Assembly: GCA_033060915.1 (NCBI GenBank)
Contig: CM065383.1
Span: 18,466,001-18,530,000 of the forward strand
Source of the DNA: Euryodendron excelsum
Taxonomy: Eukaryota; Streptophyta; Magnoliopsida; Ericales; Pentaphylacaceae
Direction of reading: 5' to 3'
DNA: 64,000 nt
Part shown: one piece after another, positions 34,401 to 47,304 of the stretch
Position numbering within the stretch: position 1 is the first letter of the stretch
Layout: each line of letters begins with the position of its first letter
The notes under the pieces: model-generated
What the model was told of the DNA's origin: nothing
Seen by the model: the letters and a program-made list of their open reading frames with translations, nothing else
Database searches by the model: none
Program-made: the position numbers and the translations under genes

Positions 34401-37400
34401 GATGTTTAGTGTGTGAGTGTGGTTATTTTTTGCTAAGTTCTATTAAGTTCCATCTGCAAGTATTAACCAAGCATTGCAGATCTAGGAGAGGGGGGGTCAT
34501 AGGGAGGGGTGGGGGAGGCTGCAAGAACAAATAAATTTATTTTGGTTTATCCTCTTAATATTCCAATTTTTCTGACCTTGCTTCAATGAATACTTGAGTT
34601 ACCATGTGTATATGTTGCAGATAGACCATTTCACTTATCAAAAAAATACTTGAACAAAAGCAAGAGTTGTTCTATTTGTCTACAGCCAAGCATACTGCAA
34701 GCTGAAATTCCTGCTTTCTTTTGGTTTAGTGTTCCTAACTGTTATTGACAATGATGTGCAGGATTTGGCAATTTGTCTGCTGTATTATTCTTCCCCATAT
34801 TTATGTATTATCTTCGCTTGGGTGTAACTGGTGCAGCCATTTCCACTATTGCATCTCAGTATGTCCTTTCACTTTCTAACTTCTTTCTCTTTTTAACTTC
34901 TATTATCATTATATTGTTATTATAACCAACTATAATAGTTCTATCTTTTAAAATTTCTCAGATACATTGTCACCTTTCTGATGATTTGGCATCTTAATAA
35001 GAGGACTGCACTTTTGCTACCGGGTATAAAGGATTTGCATTTTGGTGGCTATCTAAAATCCGGTGAGTGTTTGTTACTTCAATTGCTGGTTTAAATTGCA
35101 GTCCAGTGGCACTTCTTAGCATTCTTAAACATTGTGCACTAGTTGTTGCCTTTTGTTGGAATTTTCTAGCATTAAGACCTCTGCTGTATATTATGTAATA
35201 TTCCAGGAACATCTCCAACAGTTTTTCTGGTGTTCTGTCCATCTTTTATTTGATTGCCCTGGATGGTATGTACTGCTTTTTGTTTGCCTTGTGAATTTTC
35301 AAAATAGATATCTTCACGTGGAACTAGATGCTACTTTATCTTAACTTTAGAAGACATGCACATGTAATGGATTTCAAAGATGGGTTTTAAGTATTTTGAA
35401 AACTAAGAGAATAAAAAAAATTAGATTGTTGCTTGCAAATGTAAGTAAAAACACTAAGCATCTAACTGCAGGTTTTTTCTTTATTGTCCCACTATTTTCT
35501 TATTCATATTTGGCTTTTGTTGCAAGATTTACTCTCTCAAACCCTTAGATCACATTGTCATCACTTTCCAAAAAGTCGAAGGAACTATGTTTCCCCAGAA
35601 TAAAAGGGCAAGTGAGAATGTCTTTTTTAAACTGTTCATTTTTTTCCCTTCTGGATGGCCAAATTATCTCTGCTAGTTATGGTGCTTCTGTGTCAATGCT
35701 TTTAGCAATTATGGAAGTTGTTGAAGACAGATAATGAGCGGACACTTATCTTGGTAACTTGAATTATTTAATTTGCTCTTTGAAGTCAATTACCCAATTG
35801 GTCAATTGGCAAAAAGATAAATCTATTTCAGGGCTTACTATTTATTACTTTATGCATGTCGATAGTGTTTCTAGTCAGAGCCCTCAGAGTCCAGAAAATT
35901 TTCTCTGTGAAGGAATCTTTTTCCTTTTTTCATTTAGGTGGTTTTCTTCTTGGGAGAACTCTTGCTGCTGTTATGACCATAACTTTGAGCACTTCAATGG
36001 CTGCTCGTCAAGGACCATTAGCCATGGCAGCCCATCAGATTTGCTTACAAGTGTGGTTATCTGTGTCTCTTCTTGCAGATGCCCAAGCTGCATCTGGTCA
36101 GGTAAGCAGTTATAAATTTCACCAATCTTGTGCTTATCAACTTTTTGTCGTTAGAGTGTACATCCTCTATTGTTGCCTTTTTCTTTGTCCTATGGTCAAA
36201 ATACAGCCAAGTTAAATATGTCATTTGCAATATTTGCAAAGATTTTTGGGCAATTTAGCAACAAGGTGAAGATGGCTTTTGAGTTTAAGCTTACAAGACT
36301 TGGGCAATGATATGTGGTCCCTGACACATGTCACTGGCTTGTTAGAATCAATTTTAAATTGACCTGCATGTTTTATATGGTGGAAAGTCAGATAACAGCT
36401 TCCTCAAAACTCTTAGTAGACCGTTACTGTTATTGAAATTTAATATCAACCTGCAATGAATGAGACTTGTGCATTTCATGGAGTCAGCTGAATATAACGA
36501 GAAACTCATATTTTCCAGGCTCTTATTGCAAGTTCTTTTGCCAAAGGAGACTACAGCACAGTTAGAGAGATTACTTATTTTGCTTTAAAGGTGACTTATT
36601 CTCATGTGACTTCGTTTTATTTGAGTTACTGCTTACTTTAGGCTGAGCTAATTTTCTGAGTTCTTTGGATTTTTTTGTTTCTTTTTCTTTTTCTTTTTTC
36701 TTTTTTCTTTTTTATTTTATTTATTCATACATTGTTGCTGACTTGCCATCGATGTTTCTGCAGACAGGATTATTTACTGGCATTTTCCTAGCTGTCACAT
36801 TGGGTTTGTCTTTTAGTTCTTTAGCAACGTTGTTCACCAATGACAAAGGAGTACTAGATATCATTAGATCTGTGTTACTGGTACGTATCCATATGGTGCT
36901 TTTGCATGGCTGTGTCTTCCTTGTATCTCTTTAATGCACTTCCATTTAATTCTTGTACAGTTCGTCAGTGCCAGTCAGCCTGTCAATGCTCTTGCTTACA
37001 TTTTTGATGGTCTCCATTATGGTGTTTCAGACTTCTCATATGCTGCTTGCTCCATGGTAAGTGGCCTTCTCATGATGTTTTAATCTGAATAAGAGTGTAG
37101 CAATCATAGATTAGCCTGTCCAAATGTTATTATTACTTACAAATGCTCTATAGATGGTAGTGGGCGCAATGTCATCAGCATTTCTGCTCTATGCTCCTTC
37201 TACTATTGGACTTTCGGCAGTTTGGTTTGGTTTGACTCTTTTCATGGGCTTGCGTACTGTGGCTGGATACATGAGGTAACTACGTGAAATTGCATAGACT
37301 TTCTTTCTCTTGACACTCTGATGGTCTCATAAAGGGGCAATCTATCTATTCTATTATTTTCAGATCTCTAACTGCATGCTTTGTAGCACTTTTGATAATA

Positions 37401-40400
37401 ATTTCTGGCTTAAGATATGTTTGGAGTCTTTGCACCTTAGAGTGGGCTGCCCTTCATAGATGTTAAAAAGAATATCACAGTATCTGGTTATTCCCACAGC
37501 TATAATATGTGGTTTGATCCTCAAATATTTTAATTTTCGATATTTGTCAAATTTTTAACACCTAGGTGCAGTGTTGCATCAGGTTTATCCAATTTTAACT
37601 GAAAACATACATTTAGAAATCTTAACTGGCACTCCAACTTAAGTTTAGGCTTGGCATTGTACATTCCCATGTGTAACAAAGGAGAATATTCTATTATCGA
37701 AAAAGCTCCGCAGCTTTAGCATGTGATAAGATCCCTCCAGGTTATGTTTAGCTAATACAGTTGACTCCTAGCTGGTGTGTCGGTGACACTATCAGCTCTA
37801 AGAACTTTTTGACATGCCAAAAGAGATTTCTTTTGGCAGTTGAATTTAGAAGCATTACAGGAAATTAGGGAGTCTAAGTTATCTAACAACCATATCATTA
37901 TATTAGCTAATACTGACCCAAACTGAAGTGGTTCCCATGTGAGGGACCTCTGTGCTGAGAATTGTCTGAAGGACATGAATGTTTGAATCCCTTGCTGCTC
38001 TGACTTCTCAATAGTCAATCTGGATCTCATATTTACTTTAGTGTCAGTTGGAAACTTGGAGCATATCTCTCAATTAAAAAAGAGGGAAATGCCAGTTCAG
38101 AATTTAGATAACTATGCCCATGACTGAGTTGGATCATATATCCAGAAAGTCCATTTACCAATATGCATTGCCTAGCACAGGTTTGCTCAACTGTAGTGGA
38201 TTCAGTGTTTGTAACAGATGCTGAACCTGCGGCCATAAAAGACCAAGCAGGGGGCAGGCTCTGCTTGATCTTCAAAGCATGAATAGGGTATTGTTGGTTA
38301 TTGATGTTTTGAAAGGGAAATCCCAAATAGAAGTTGCATTAGTCAGTCATTGCCATTGGGACCTAAAGTAAGAATTTTAGGTCAGAAATGCTCGAGGTCA
38401 GGACTTCACTAATGACCTGAAGACAAGGTCCCTACTGACCGTCTTTATTCTTATATACCATTGCTCTCTCTCTCTCTCTCATTAGCAACTCAAAGCAAAC
38501 TAAAAGTTTTACAGGACTTGGTATGGTCTGAGAAACTAGCTTATTGGTGAACAAATGTAGGATAAACTCTTACAAAGAGCACAACATAAAATTAATAACT
38601 TACATGATTCTCTCATACACCCAATAGAGAAAAGAAGTTGTATAAAGTGCACAAGGCTCCTGCTTACAGCAAGTATGGGAGAGGTAATAGGTAGGCAGCC
38701 TTATGCTCACTTTTCTGTGAAGAGGCTGATTCCCATAAAGAAAATCAAAGGCTTCATTGTATAATAGCTACAAAGTAATGGTATCTCATGATTGAACCGT
38801 GGTTCTTAGGGCAAAAAGATCAACTTCGAAAGAAATCTAAGGATTTGCTTAAAAAAAGCCATGCCAAACACTTACCCTTGCCACTCTCTGACAGTTACTG
38901 AAAAGAGCTCCAGGTGCTCAGAGAACTTCAGATTTGAAAACTCACATGAAAGTGTTTAGTAGTGTCCTTAATCAAGTCCTATGTCCTATATGATGAGAAG
39001 TCTTCGTATCTAATTCCAAAAGGGAAATCCCATGTAGAAGTTCACTTAACAACCATACAAACTTGTTCTTTAATTAAACAACATTTGTAGTATGTACTTA
39101 ACAAGGCATATGTACTTAATAAGATTCGATGCTTGGAACTAAAATTTGTAGTATACATGTTTGCTTATTTGGAAACAACATGGTCCTCTTAACCATGCAA
39201 ATGCAACATTTGAACTATTTGAGTTGATCACGGACAAGATGCACAAACACATGTACCTACATCTGCACCTTGAGCATTATAAGGTTGCCATTCCCCATCA
39301 AGCACCTCCTACTTTGCACTGGATTGACCCTTTTTCCACTCATTGGCTAATGTGATCTATCCCAACCACAAATCATTAGGCCGCCCAATGGAATGGTCCA
39401 CTGCAGTTCCCCTGTCCGCAATCCATTAGAACTCATATTGTATTTTGCATGAGAGTTTCTCTGAGGAAATAAATTTAGATAGAAAAAAAAAAGTTGTAAA
39501 CATAAGTTGGTGAACTTTTGGAACCAGCTGTTCCATGCATGGAAACTAAAACCAGTCCTTACTGACAGCTCCATTCTTCAAAAAATTGTTCTTTTGTATT
39601 CATTTCTATTTAGTGTACTCCCTAACTCTTTTTGGTTAGCTGTGCATAGAATATTAACTCTGAATATCGAGATCTCTCACAACTTGGCCTTACTGATTTA
39701 TCTTTTACATAGCCACCTCTAACTTCGAAGTCCCAAGAAAGGAGGAGATCAGTGATTGGTAGACAATAATGAAAACATTCTAGTCAAGCCTTATGAACAT
39801 GGATGATAGATGTCTCCCACTGAGTGAAAAGAAGTGTTTTGTATGACAACCATGAGGGCATTTATGTTGTACAGTAGAGATTGCTAAGTAGATAAAATAT
39901 AATATGTTCAATAATCTAGTGTTGTTGGGGCAAGGATGTTTACCTTAAATACAAATGTACGCGTGAAGGTTGAGGGGTAGCTTAGTTACGTAGAAAGTCA
40001 TTATAAAGATCTCTAGATACCCTATAGGATTTTGGAAGATATGATGACATTGATATTAGTTGATGGATGAGCGGTATTATAACAAACAATTGGATTAGAA
40101 ACAAATGTATTTGATGTAACACAAATGGAAACTTAAAACGGGGAATGTTATTGTGATGGCCTGGCAGTGTGTAATATTCTGCAATTAATGCATCAATATG
40201 ATCCAAATTGTAAGTACTGAAAGGATAAAAGGAAGACCAATAAAAAATCAATTGGATTGAAGATATGAGAAAAGACTATTGACTTGGACTTAACTGAGGA
40301 TGTCACTTTTTATAAAGCCAGGTGAACTGACCCCTTGAACCCGTAGTTAAGGCTTGTTTATTACAGTCGAATTGAGAATACGAAGAACATTTTTGTGTAC

Positions 40401-41199
40401 TTTCTTTTTTCCTTTATCCCTTCTTTTCCTTCCTTTTAAACAATTCGCAGTTAGGAAGCACAAACACACCCCCTAGGGTGCCGTGTCCATGTCTGACATG
40501 TTAAACACAAGTGCACGTATGTTCTTTTTTTACGGACATCGAACGTGTTTCTATCACAAGGATACACGAGACATATTGAGGATCTTCGTGCAAGTTTGAA
40601 GAAAACAAAGTAGGCGAAAGATCAAATTGACAAAAAAAAAAAAAAAAGTGTAGATTTACACTTGCTAGTCCCTCGTTTAGTTTTTTAATATTTGAAATCC
40701 CTAACCCTTAAAGCTTCTACCTTCTTTATGAACACTAGTGGCTTTTAAAAGTAAGATAAACTGTATAGAATGTATAATTTGCTACTGTGCTTATATAGTA
40801 AAAGACAATTAGTTTGTTCTTATTTCATATATTCACTGTTGCATCCATGTCCTAAAATTTTTAAAATGACCTTGTTGGTAGGTTCGTATCATTTCATACT
40901 TTTGTCCAGTTTTGATATCCACACGTCTTAGATTATTAGTAGGTTGAATGTTTCTACTTTTTAGTTCTCCTAATTATCTTATATATTCAAAGATAACTTT
41001 CAATCTTGACGAAGCCTGGCAAATATGTTCACTTTGTTGTGTTTTCTAGGTGGACTGACAGTATATCAATGGCCATGTTCTCATATTAACTTTTCAACCC
41101 ACAAGTTCACTTTGTTTTGTTCTTTTTTTCAGGTTATTGTCCAAAAACGGTCCATGGTGGTTTTTGCATGCAGACCTCCAAAAGACTCAGGTAGGTTGA
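31447..41199 (+). CDS. DTX45: MATE-family transporter, DETOXIFICATION 45-like, plastid type
   Basis: Thirteen exons keep a continuous frame: 31447-31736, 32011-32153, 33001-33144, 33308-33432, 33673-33808, 34762-34858, 34962-35062, 35938-36101, 36519-36590, 36764-36880, 36961-37056, 37154-37275 and 41133-41199. The product is about 557 residues, close to the length recalled for Arabidopsis DTX45. An N-terminal extension of about 115 residues before the first membrane helix suggests a transit peptide. MATE marks are ELIMLSLPAIAGQAIEPLAQ in helix 1, a METAYIG turn, KVFNIPLLSVATSFVAED, ILRGFKDTKTPV in the middle loop and AAHQICLQVW in the second half. MATE proteins exchange cations for organic solutes, and the DTX44-47 clade is mostly in the plastid envelope. 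Intron 5 uses a GC donor. The last intron is 3.9 kb. If the terminal CAG|GTAGGT is used as a donor, a tiny exon at 41902-41913 gives an alternative C-terminus. Confidence 0.9.
33809..34761 (+). other. GC-AG intron (intron 5) of the DTX45-like gene
   Basis: The donor reads GTGTCTAG|GCAAGT and the acceptor GATGTGCAG|GATTTGG. Using GC restores the CLGFGN reading expected of the family and the phase (1). No nearby GT keeps the frame. GC donors with a strong AG|GCAAGT context are a known minor class of plant introns. Confidence 0.8.
37276..41132 (+). other. 3.9 kb intron 12 of the DTX45-like gene
   Basis: Donor ATGAG|GTAACT and acceptor TTTTTTTCAG|GTTATTG. The intron carries a (CT)n microsatellite at about 38466-38481 and several ORFs without similarity to known families. 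It is much longer than the other introns (72-968 bp range seen), which suggests old insertions. No intact element boundary is recognised. Confidence 0.7.
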
Positions 41200-41901
41200 T
41201 ATAATGCATTACCTTGCCACTTTGTAGTATTTTGCTCATTTTTGTTTAGATGGTTAAAATATTGTGTAGTATGCATTCTCTTACGATTTAAATGCATCTT
41301 CTCTTTCTATTTTTACATTGTAACATCAAATGTTGGTCTCACAAATGGCATTCAACAATTACATCTTATTAGGAGGCGGGACGAAAAAAATGGAAATTGA
41401 TAGGTAAAGGTTACATTTCCATGATAAAGGTGTCAGAGTTCTAGGAATATGATGATCGAATTTGGTTTGGGCCGTGGGGAGGCCTTCTAGTTCTAGGTTT
41501 ACAGAAGACTCTTAACTACCACTTAGAAATGTAAAACGTTTCTAGGCAACAAGAAGAAACTGAAAATGAGGACGACAAATTTGGATCAGAATAGAAGGTC
41601 AACCAATCTCTTGTCCGATTTGGAGTCATATTCTAGTAAAAAAGTTGATTCCAGCTTCTTCTCTTGGCAACCTTGGTCTTTTGCATATGCTCGTAGGAAT
41701 TGCTCAAGTCAAGGTGCAAAACAATTTTATGCTCTTTCGCACACTAAAGTTCGAAAGAATTTTATGCTTCTTCGCACACCTTTAAATTCTCATATAATAT
41801 AAACTGTTAGATTATTGCAAATTTGTATACCCTTTTGCATTGCTAATTCCACGCAATCTTTTTGTCTGGTTACGGATTCTCTGACCCTCCTCTATTTTCA
41901 G

Positions 41902-41913
41902 GTTGCCGTTTAA
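41902..41913 (+). CDS. Possible alternative last exon of the DTX45-like gene
   Basis: A strong acceptor (TCTATTTTCAG) precedes GTT GCC GTT TAA. Spliced to the donor after 41190 it would end the protein in Gln-Val-Ala-Val instead of Gln-Val-Gly. Both ends are plausible, and transcript data would decide. Confidence 0.35.
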   Translation, partial: VAV

Positions 41914-44900
41914 TATGAGATGTATCAACTTGCAACCGGTGGCCCCTTCTTGTTTTTCTTTTCTTTTTTATTCAAAACACATGCTTGTATAATATACATC
42001 TGTAATTCTTTTCTTTGCATTAATTCGACTAGTCTCCCCAAAGGTTTTCCCCATGCACAAATGCAACTGGCATCTTTCAAGGGCAAGCTCTTGATTGATG
42101 TAATGACTACAAAAATGGAATAACTATAACTAGACTGCCCAAGCGTGGCATGAAATTGGTGCAGTTGTAGGAAACTTTGCCAATTCATGCCCTACAACAC
42201 TTAGTACTAAAGTAACCAAACCAACATTTATCAGTCCATGATTGGAAACCAAAGGACCATAAGTGCACTTGCACAATGGAAGTCGCATAAATGCATTAAA
42301 ATGCAACATGGGACATAGTGGTGGACCCATGATTTGTGTTGAAGGGGCGAAGGTAAATATTTTTAAAATTTTTGTAAGAATCAAGGCCAAAAAAATTTAA
42401 TTTGGGGGGAGTCAATACTCTATGTTTGATCACAAATATCCAAAAATATGTAGGAGATATAGAGAATTTTAAATTTTTTTTGGAGGGGGGGGGGGGGTTG
42501 CGGCTCTTGCCTCAGGGCACATCACGTCGTTATGCTGACCTTAGTAAGACACACAGGATAAATTCTCTAACAAATGCTAATTAATAGTATTACACAAGAT
42601 AAATTATTTCATAGGTCCGGAACACTATGTCAACATATGACGTGGTGTGCCCAACTTATTAAAAATAGATACTTCATATATTTTTTTTGTGAACTCAAAA
42701 ATATGGATAACAAACCTCAACATAGGACTAGGAAAGTGATTAATCTCATTATCTCCACATTGGAAATGACATTGGAAATACTGTATTGAATATACTTTCG
42801 TATAATATACTGGATTAGTATGATATAATAATATCTTAAAAGGAATTTTTTACCCAAAAAAATTGAAAAAAATATAGATTTTACAAATATAGTATCAAAC
42901 TTTAGAAAATACCAGTGTAGTGTTCTATGCCACTTTTTTTTTTTATTTTATCTTAGTTGATAAAATTACCTATATGCACAAAAGGATGCTTTAATTTTCA
43001 GTATGTTCAACGGTCTCCTGCCTCTTTCCTTAGCCTCAATCCTACTCACTGGTTGAAGCTGATTGAATTAACCTTCTAATTCTTGGTTTGTTTGTTAGAG
43101 TTTATTTCAAGTTTTTTTTTTATTTAGTTTTTTTTTATAAGCTAAAAAAAAAAAAAGCCCAAGCCAAAATACCCTACCAAACGGGCCCTCTCTCTCACAC
43201 AGTTGGGCATTTTTGAAGAGAAAAAACCTTAACCTTAACCCGAATTTATGCTTATATTAATTACTACCCTAATAGACCTTTGAATATCCAGATCAATGAT
43301 ATAAGACCCCTCATATAACCTGAATTTAGGGCTATAAAGTTGCGGAAAAAGAGAACTATTTATTTTCTAATTAAAATTTTAAATAACTTCAATGATCTTA
43401 GATAATTTCATATGTAAGAAACTTGTTTAAAACACCATGAGCAATAAATATGTAGTGGGTTGGGAGTATGTACTACCTTCGTTAAGATTCAAGCTTTATA
43501 ATGAGTGCTCATCCAGTACACAGGTAAAAAATATAATAGCGATAGCACCCTAAAAACAATAACGTGATCTATCTACTATAATATAAGAGACTTGTGTTCT
43601 ATAGGCTAGTAACTGTTTTTTTGGTACTATTTCCCCTGAGGACATTGCTTTGCAAAGTTTGAGTTGCTGTTTCACAAAGTATGAGGCAAGAACCTTTCCA
43701 TCATCCCACGTAGGCTAGTAACTTGTGTTTTCCTTTTATCGCTTTTTAGATCTGCACAGTTGCCAGAAAAAAAAAACACAAAAAAACGAAAGGCGGGATT
43801 GACACTGGATACCGAAAACAAAAGTGTCAAACGTGGCTCGACAAGATTATGAGAAACACAAAACGGTAGGTAATACAAAGTTAAACAGGATATTTATAAA
43901 AATATATATGTTAAAAGTTTTTAAAAAAATAATATAAATTATTTAGAATACTTTTATGATCAAATAAAATGCTTATAGTACACAATATTTATAGATTTTT
44001 ATTAAAAATTCATATATTATTGTCAAATAATAAGATTTGACAGTATAAAATATACTAAAAGTTATGAGAAATGAGTTTTCACGATATATTTTAAAAGTTT
44101 TTGACAAATCTTTTTAAATTATGTTAGAGTTTCTCGGTATCATTTTCTATAAGTTTTCTTTAAAATTTTATAAAAGTTTCTATGAAAACAGGTTTATCTC
44201 TTAAAGAGAGTTTCTTGATAATTATGATTTTCCTTCTTCCCTTGTCTTTCCATGAGCCCAAAAAAAATTGAGAGAGAAAGAAAGTGTATTCTAGCACATA
44301 ATGTTTAAAAGGATAATTTTGTCCATTAAGAATAAAAAAGTGGGTTATTATACTGTATTATTAATTTCTTATATCACTATACTATACTGGTAAAACTTAC
44401 ATATTTCAATATCTTTTTCTAGTAAAAATCCCATATTAAAACCACACACTACTAAATTATAATACACTATTAAAATATCTATATAATAAAACACAACTTT
44501 TTTTAAAAATGCTCTCCCTCACATTTATATTCGATGGCTCAAATTCAGTTTTTTATTACATTCAATAGTTGAGATCAGTTAAACCTTTTGTCCCAAACTT
44601 AAATCTTGCCTAAACAAGTCATGTAGGTCACATGACTTATAAAAATCTGCTAAAGTATTTTTTATTATTGTCTAAGTAATTTTTCACATTTATGTAAATC
44701 TCATGCCTTTTTCACATTCACATTCAAATGTTATAACATATTTTTCACATTTAATTTATCAAAAATTAAATAAAATATTTTATTATGAGTGCCATATACC
44801 CGGGTCATATCTAGATATATTATATCCCACGAGATGTAGTACTCACTACTCACACTCTTTTCTTTCTCGGAGGGTTAGATGGGCCCCATACAATACATCA

Positions 44901-45201
44901 AATCCGTGCTTCTGTTCCAAACAGAGGATACTGTGGATCTAACAGCTTAACCTGCAACATCTGATTTGAACCCCTCCCTCGACACTCTCTCCAGGAAGCT
45001 CTCCCTCTCTCTCTCTCTCTAAAACGCTTCACTTGGTTCTACACGGGATTCAAGACCCCATTTTTTCGTCTCTCTGAAATTCTGAAAGTTCTCTATGTCG
45101 CCTAGATTTTGTATTTCACATTATTGATTTCAGAGTTTGTTTGTCATTGCTTTTTTTCTTAAAAAAAACTTAAAACTTTTATTTGTGTATTACGGTATTG
45201 C
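41914..45201. other. Intergenic DNA after the DTX45-like gene
   Basis: AT-rich, without supported genes. It contains a G run at about 42484-42498, A runs near 43147 and a long AT stretch (43880-44520). The last 300 bases hold a (CT)n run at about 45003-45020 and may be the promoter or leader of the small zinc-finger gene. Confidence 0.45.
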
Positions 45202-45530
45202 ATGTATGAAAGGGAGAAACCAGAGATTGTGTTCTGCGCCTACTGTAACTACCAGATTTTCAACAATCAAGACGGGCTTCACAGCCATAACATCAAAAAG
45301 CATCCAAAGTTCAAAGTAACTTGCGAGTGCGGAACGTTTTTGAGAATGACAAAGAGTGTCAACAACATTTCAACGAGTCTCATGCCAAGTAAAGTTTTGA
45401 CCTTTTTTAGAATCATCTTTCAACTTTGTTATTTCTTGTGGTCTGATCTGATTACATGGTTTTTTTCAGAAAGAGAAGGCACTGGCTGGTTGGGAGGCAT
45501 CATAAGACCAAAGGAAGATTCGCCCATTGA
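45202..45530 (+). pseudogene. Putative small C2H2 zinc-finger gene, apparently frameshifted
   Basis: From ATG 45202 the frame gives one clear C2H2 finger (IVFCAYCNYQIF, then HSHNIKKH). It is followed by the start of a second (KVTCECGT). Beyond the five-T run at about 45342 the rest of the second finger, NDKECQQHFNESHAK, is in another frame, so one base seems to have been gained or lost. A proper intron follows (GTAAAG to TTTTTTTCAG, about 45390-45470). The next exon adds a basic tail and stops at about 45530. A SIRE-type LTR begins at 45561, 30 bp downstream, so the 3' end is rearranged. It is not assigned to a named family. Coding status is uncertain. Confidence 0.4.
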
Positions 45531-45560
45531 TGACCTTTAATGAGTTTCAAGGATCTCTCT

Positions 45561-47304
45561 TGTTAACTTAAGGTTAAACTCCATATTAATATTAATAATA
45601 ACAAAATCACGTGATTGTTATCTAATGACTTTAATTGCGTGTGTAAATTATATATTAAGTTATTAATTAAAAGATTGGGATGTTGATTGTGTATCCTAAC
45701 CAAAGATAAAAATTGATGAATTCCATCTTAAAGAGATTGAAGGTCTTATAAGGATCCAGAATTTATTCTAAGATTCAAGCACTTAAGGAATATCATTTGA
45801 AGAGTTTCAAATTGAATTGAAATCAATCTTTGAAGGCTGAAATGCAAATAAAAGTGCTGACACATCAAAGGAAATCAAGCAAAATTAAGGTCAGAAGTGT
45901 CGACACATTATAATATGGTCGATACCTTAACAATCCTTTTTTTAAGACAATTTGGAAGCCTTGGAAGTGTTTTGTCAATATCTCAATATGGTCAACACAT
46001 TACTTTAAGATTTTTAGAAGATGTTGGAAACTCTTGTCAACACATTTTAAAATGGTCGACACCTTACAATATAGTCGACACCTCAGTCAAGGCTCAACTT
46101 TCTCAGATAATGCTTAGAGCTCTTGTCAACACATTTTGATATGATTGATACATTGAAGAAGTTCAATCTTTACAAACCATACTTAAGCTATTTTCGACAC
46201 ATGAAGATTTGGTCGACACTTTGGAACTATTATCTATGAAGGGCTTAGGCAGCAAAAGTGTTGACACTAAGGAAGGTTATAGTCAACACACTTGAAGCTG
46301 TGCGCAAATGAAGAAATCAAACCTTTGGAAGGGTCAACACATTATGAAATGGTTTGACACCTTGAAAGTCAGAATTAGAAGTTTCGAAGGAAGTGCTAAC
46401 AATTGCATCAACACCTACCTTGACACCTTCAAAACAGTGCTGAATTAGAAATTAATAGTGCTGACACCTTGAAAGTCAGAATTAAAAGTTCCAAAGGAAG
46501 TGCTGACACCTGCATCGACACCTACTTTGACACCTTCAAAACAGTGCTGAATTAGAAATTAATAGTGCTAACACCTTGAAAGTTAGAATTAGAAGTTTCG
46601 AAGGAAGTGCTGACACCTGCATCGACACCTACCTTGACACCTTCGAAACAGTGTTGAATTAGAAAGTAATAGTGCTGACACCTTGAAAGTCAGAATTAGA
46701 AGTTTCGAAGGAAGTGCTGACACCTACATCGACACCTATGTTGATACCTTCAAAACAGTGCTGAATTAGAAATTAATAGTGCTGACATCTTGAAGAAATT
46801 GTGTCGACACTTACTGGAAATGGGCATAACTTTAAACATTCTTACGGACCAATTTGCCATTAAATGCTACCTCAATTATCTCCAACAGTTGAAATTAATG
46901 AAGGGCTATATATATATATATATGATCCTCAGCTCATTTATGAGTATCAAGACAAAAAGATTAAGTGCTAACAAGTGAAGAACAATCATTTACATTCATT
47001 GCTCTGTTTTTACACATTTGAGGGTTTATTATTGAGATATAATTTTGCTTATATACACTTGAGAGAGTGATCCCTTTGTATTAAATCCTTATATTATACT
47101 TGAATAAGGTTGTAAACCTTATGAGTTTGAGTGTAACTTGGAAAAAACATTTATAAGATTGGGTAACTTTGGACAAAATTACTTGGGCTTGAGAGTTTAG
47201 AAAGAACTCTTGTAAGGAAGTGAGTTGGGCACTTGAGCAACTAGTAAGTTGTGCAAGGGACTTTACATAATAGAGAATACTTTTAAGAGAATCGAAGAAG
47301 AGAT
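45561..47304 (+). mobile_element. Truncated SIRE-type copia LTR, interrupted by a second element
   Basis: It starts TGTTAACTTAAGG and parallels the LTR start at 47305 (TGTTGACTCAAGG) through words such as TCCATATT and AACAAAATCACGTG. It ends abruptly at 47304, inside the U5-like part (AATCGAAGAAGAG), where the second element begins. It carries its own 107-bp tandem repeat. No internal region of this older element is visible, so it is either a solo LTR or a 5' LTR whose body lies beyond the window. Confidence 0.65.
46350..46790 (+). repeat. 107-bp tandem repeat, four copies
   Basis: The unit AGTGCTGACACCTTGAAAGT starts at 46457, 46564, 46671 and 46778, exactly 107 bp apart, with a diverged first copy from about 46350. 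Each unit contains CTGACACC and GACACCT words. It is located in the older SIRE-type LTR. Confidence 0.85.

Noticed and set aside
38033..38326. 97-codon minus-strand ORF in the DTX45-like intron
   Set aside because: No recognisable family, no splice context, and an expected chance length in about 4 kb of AT-rich DNA.
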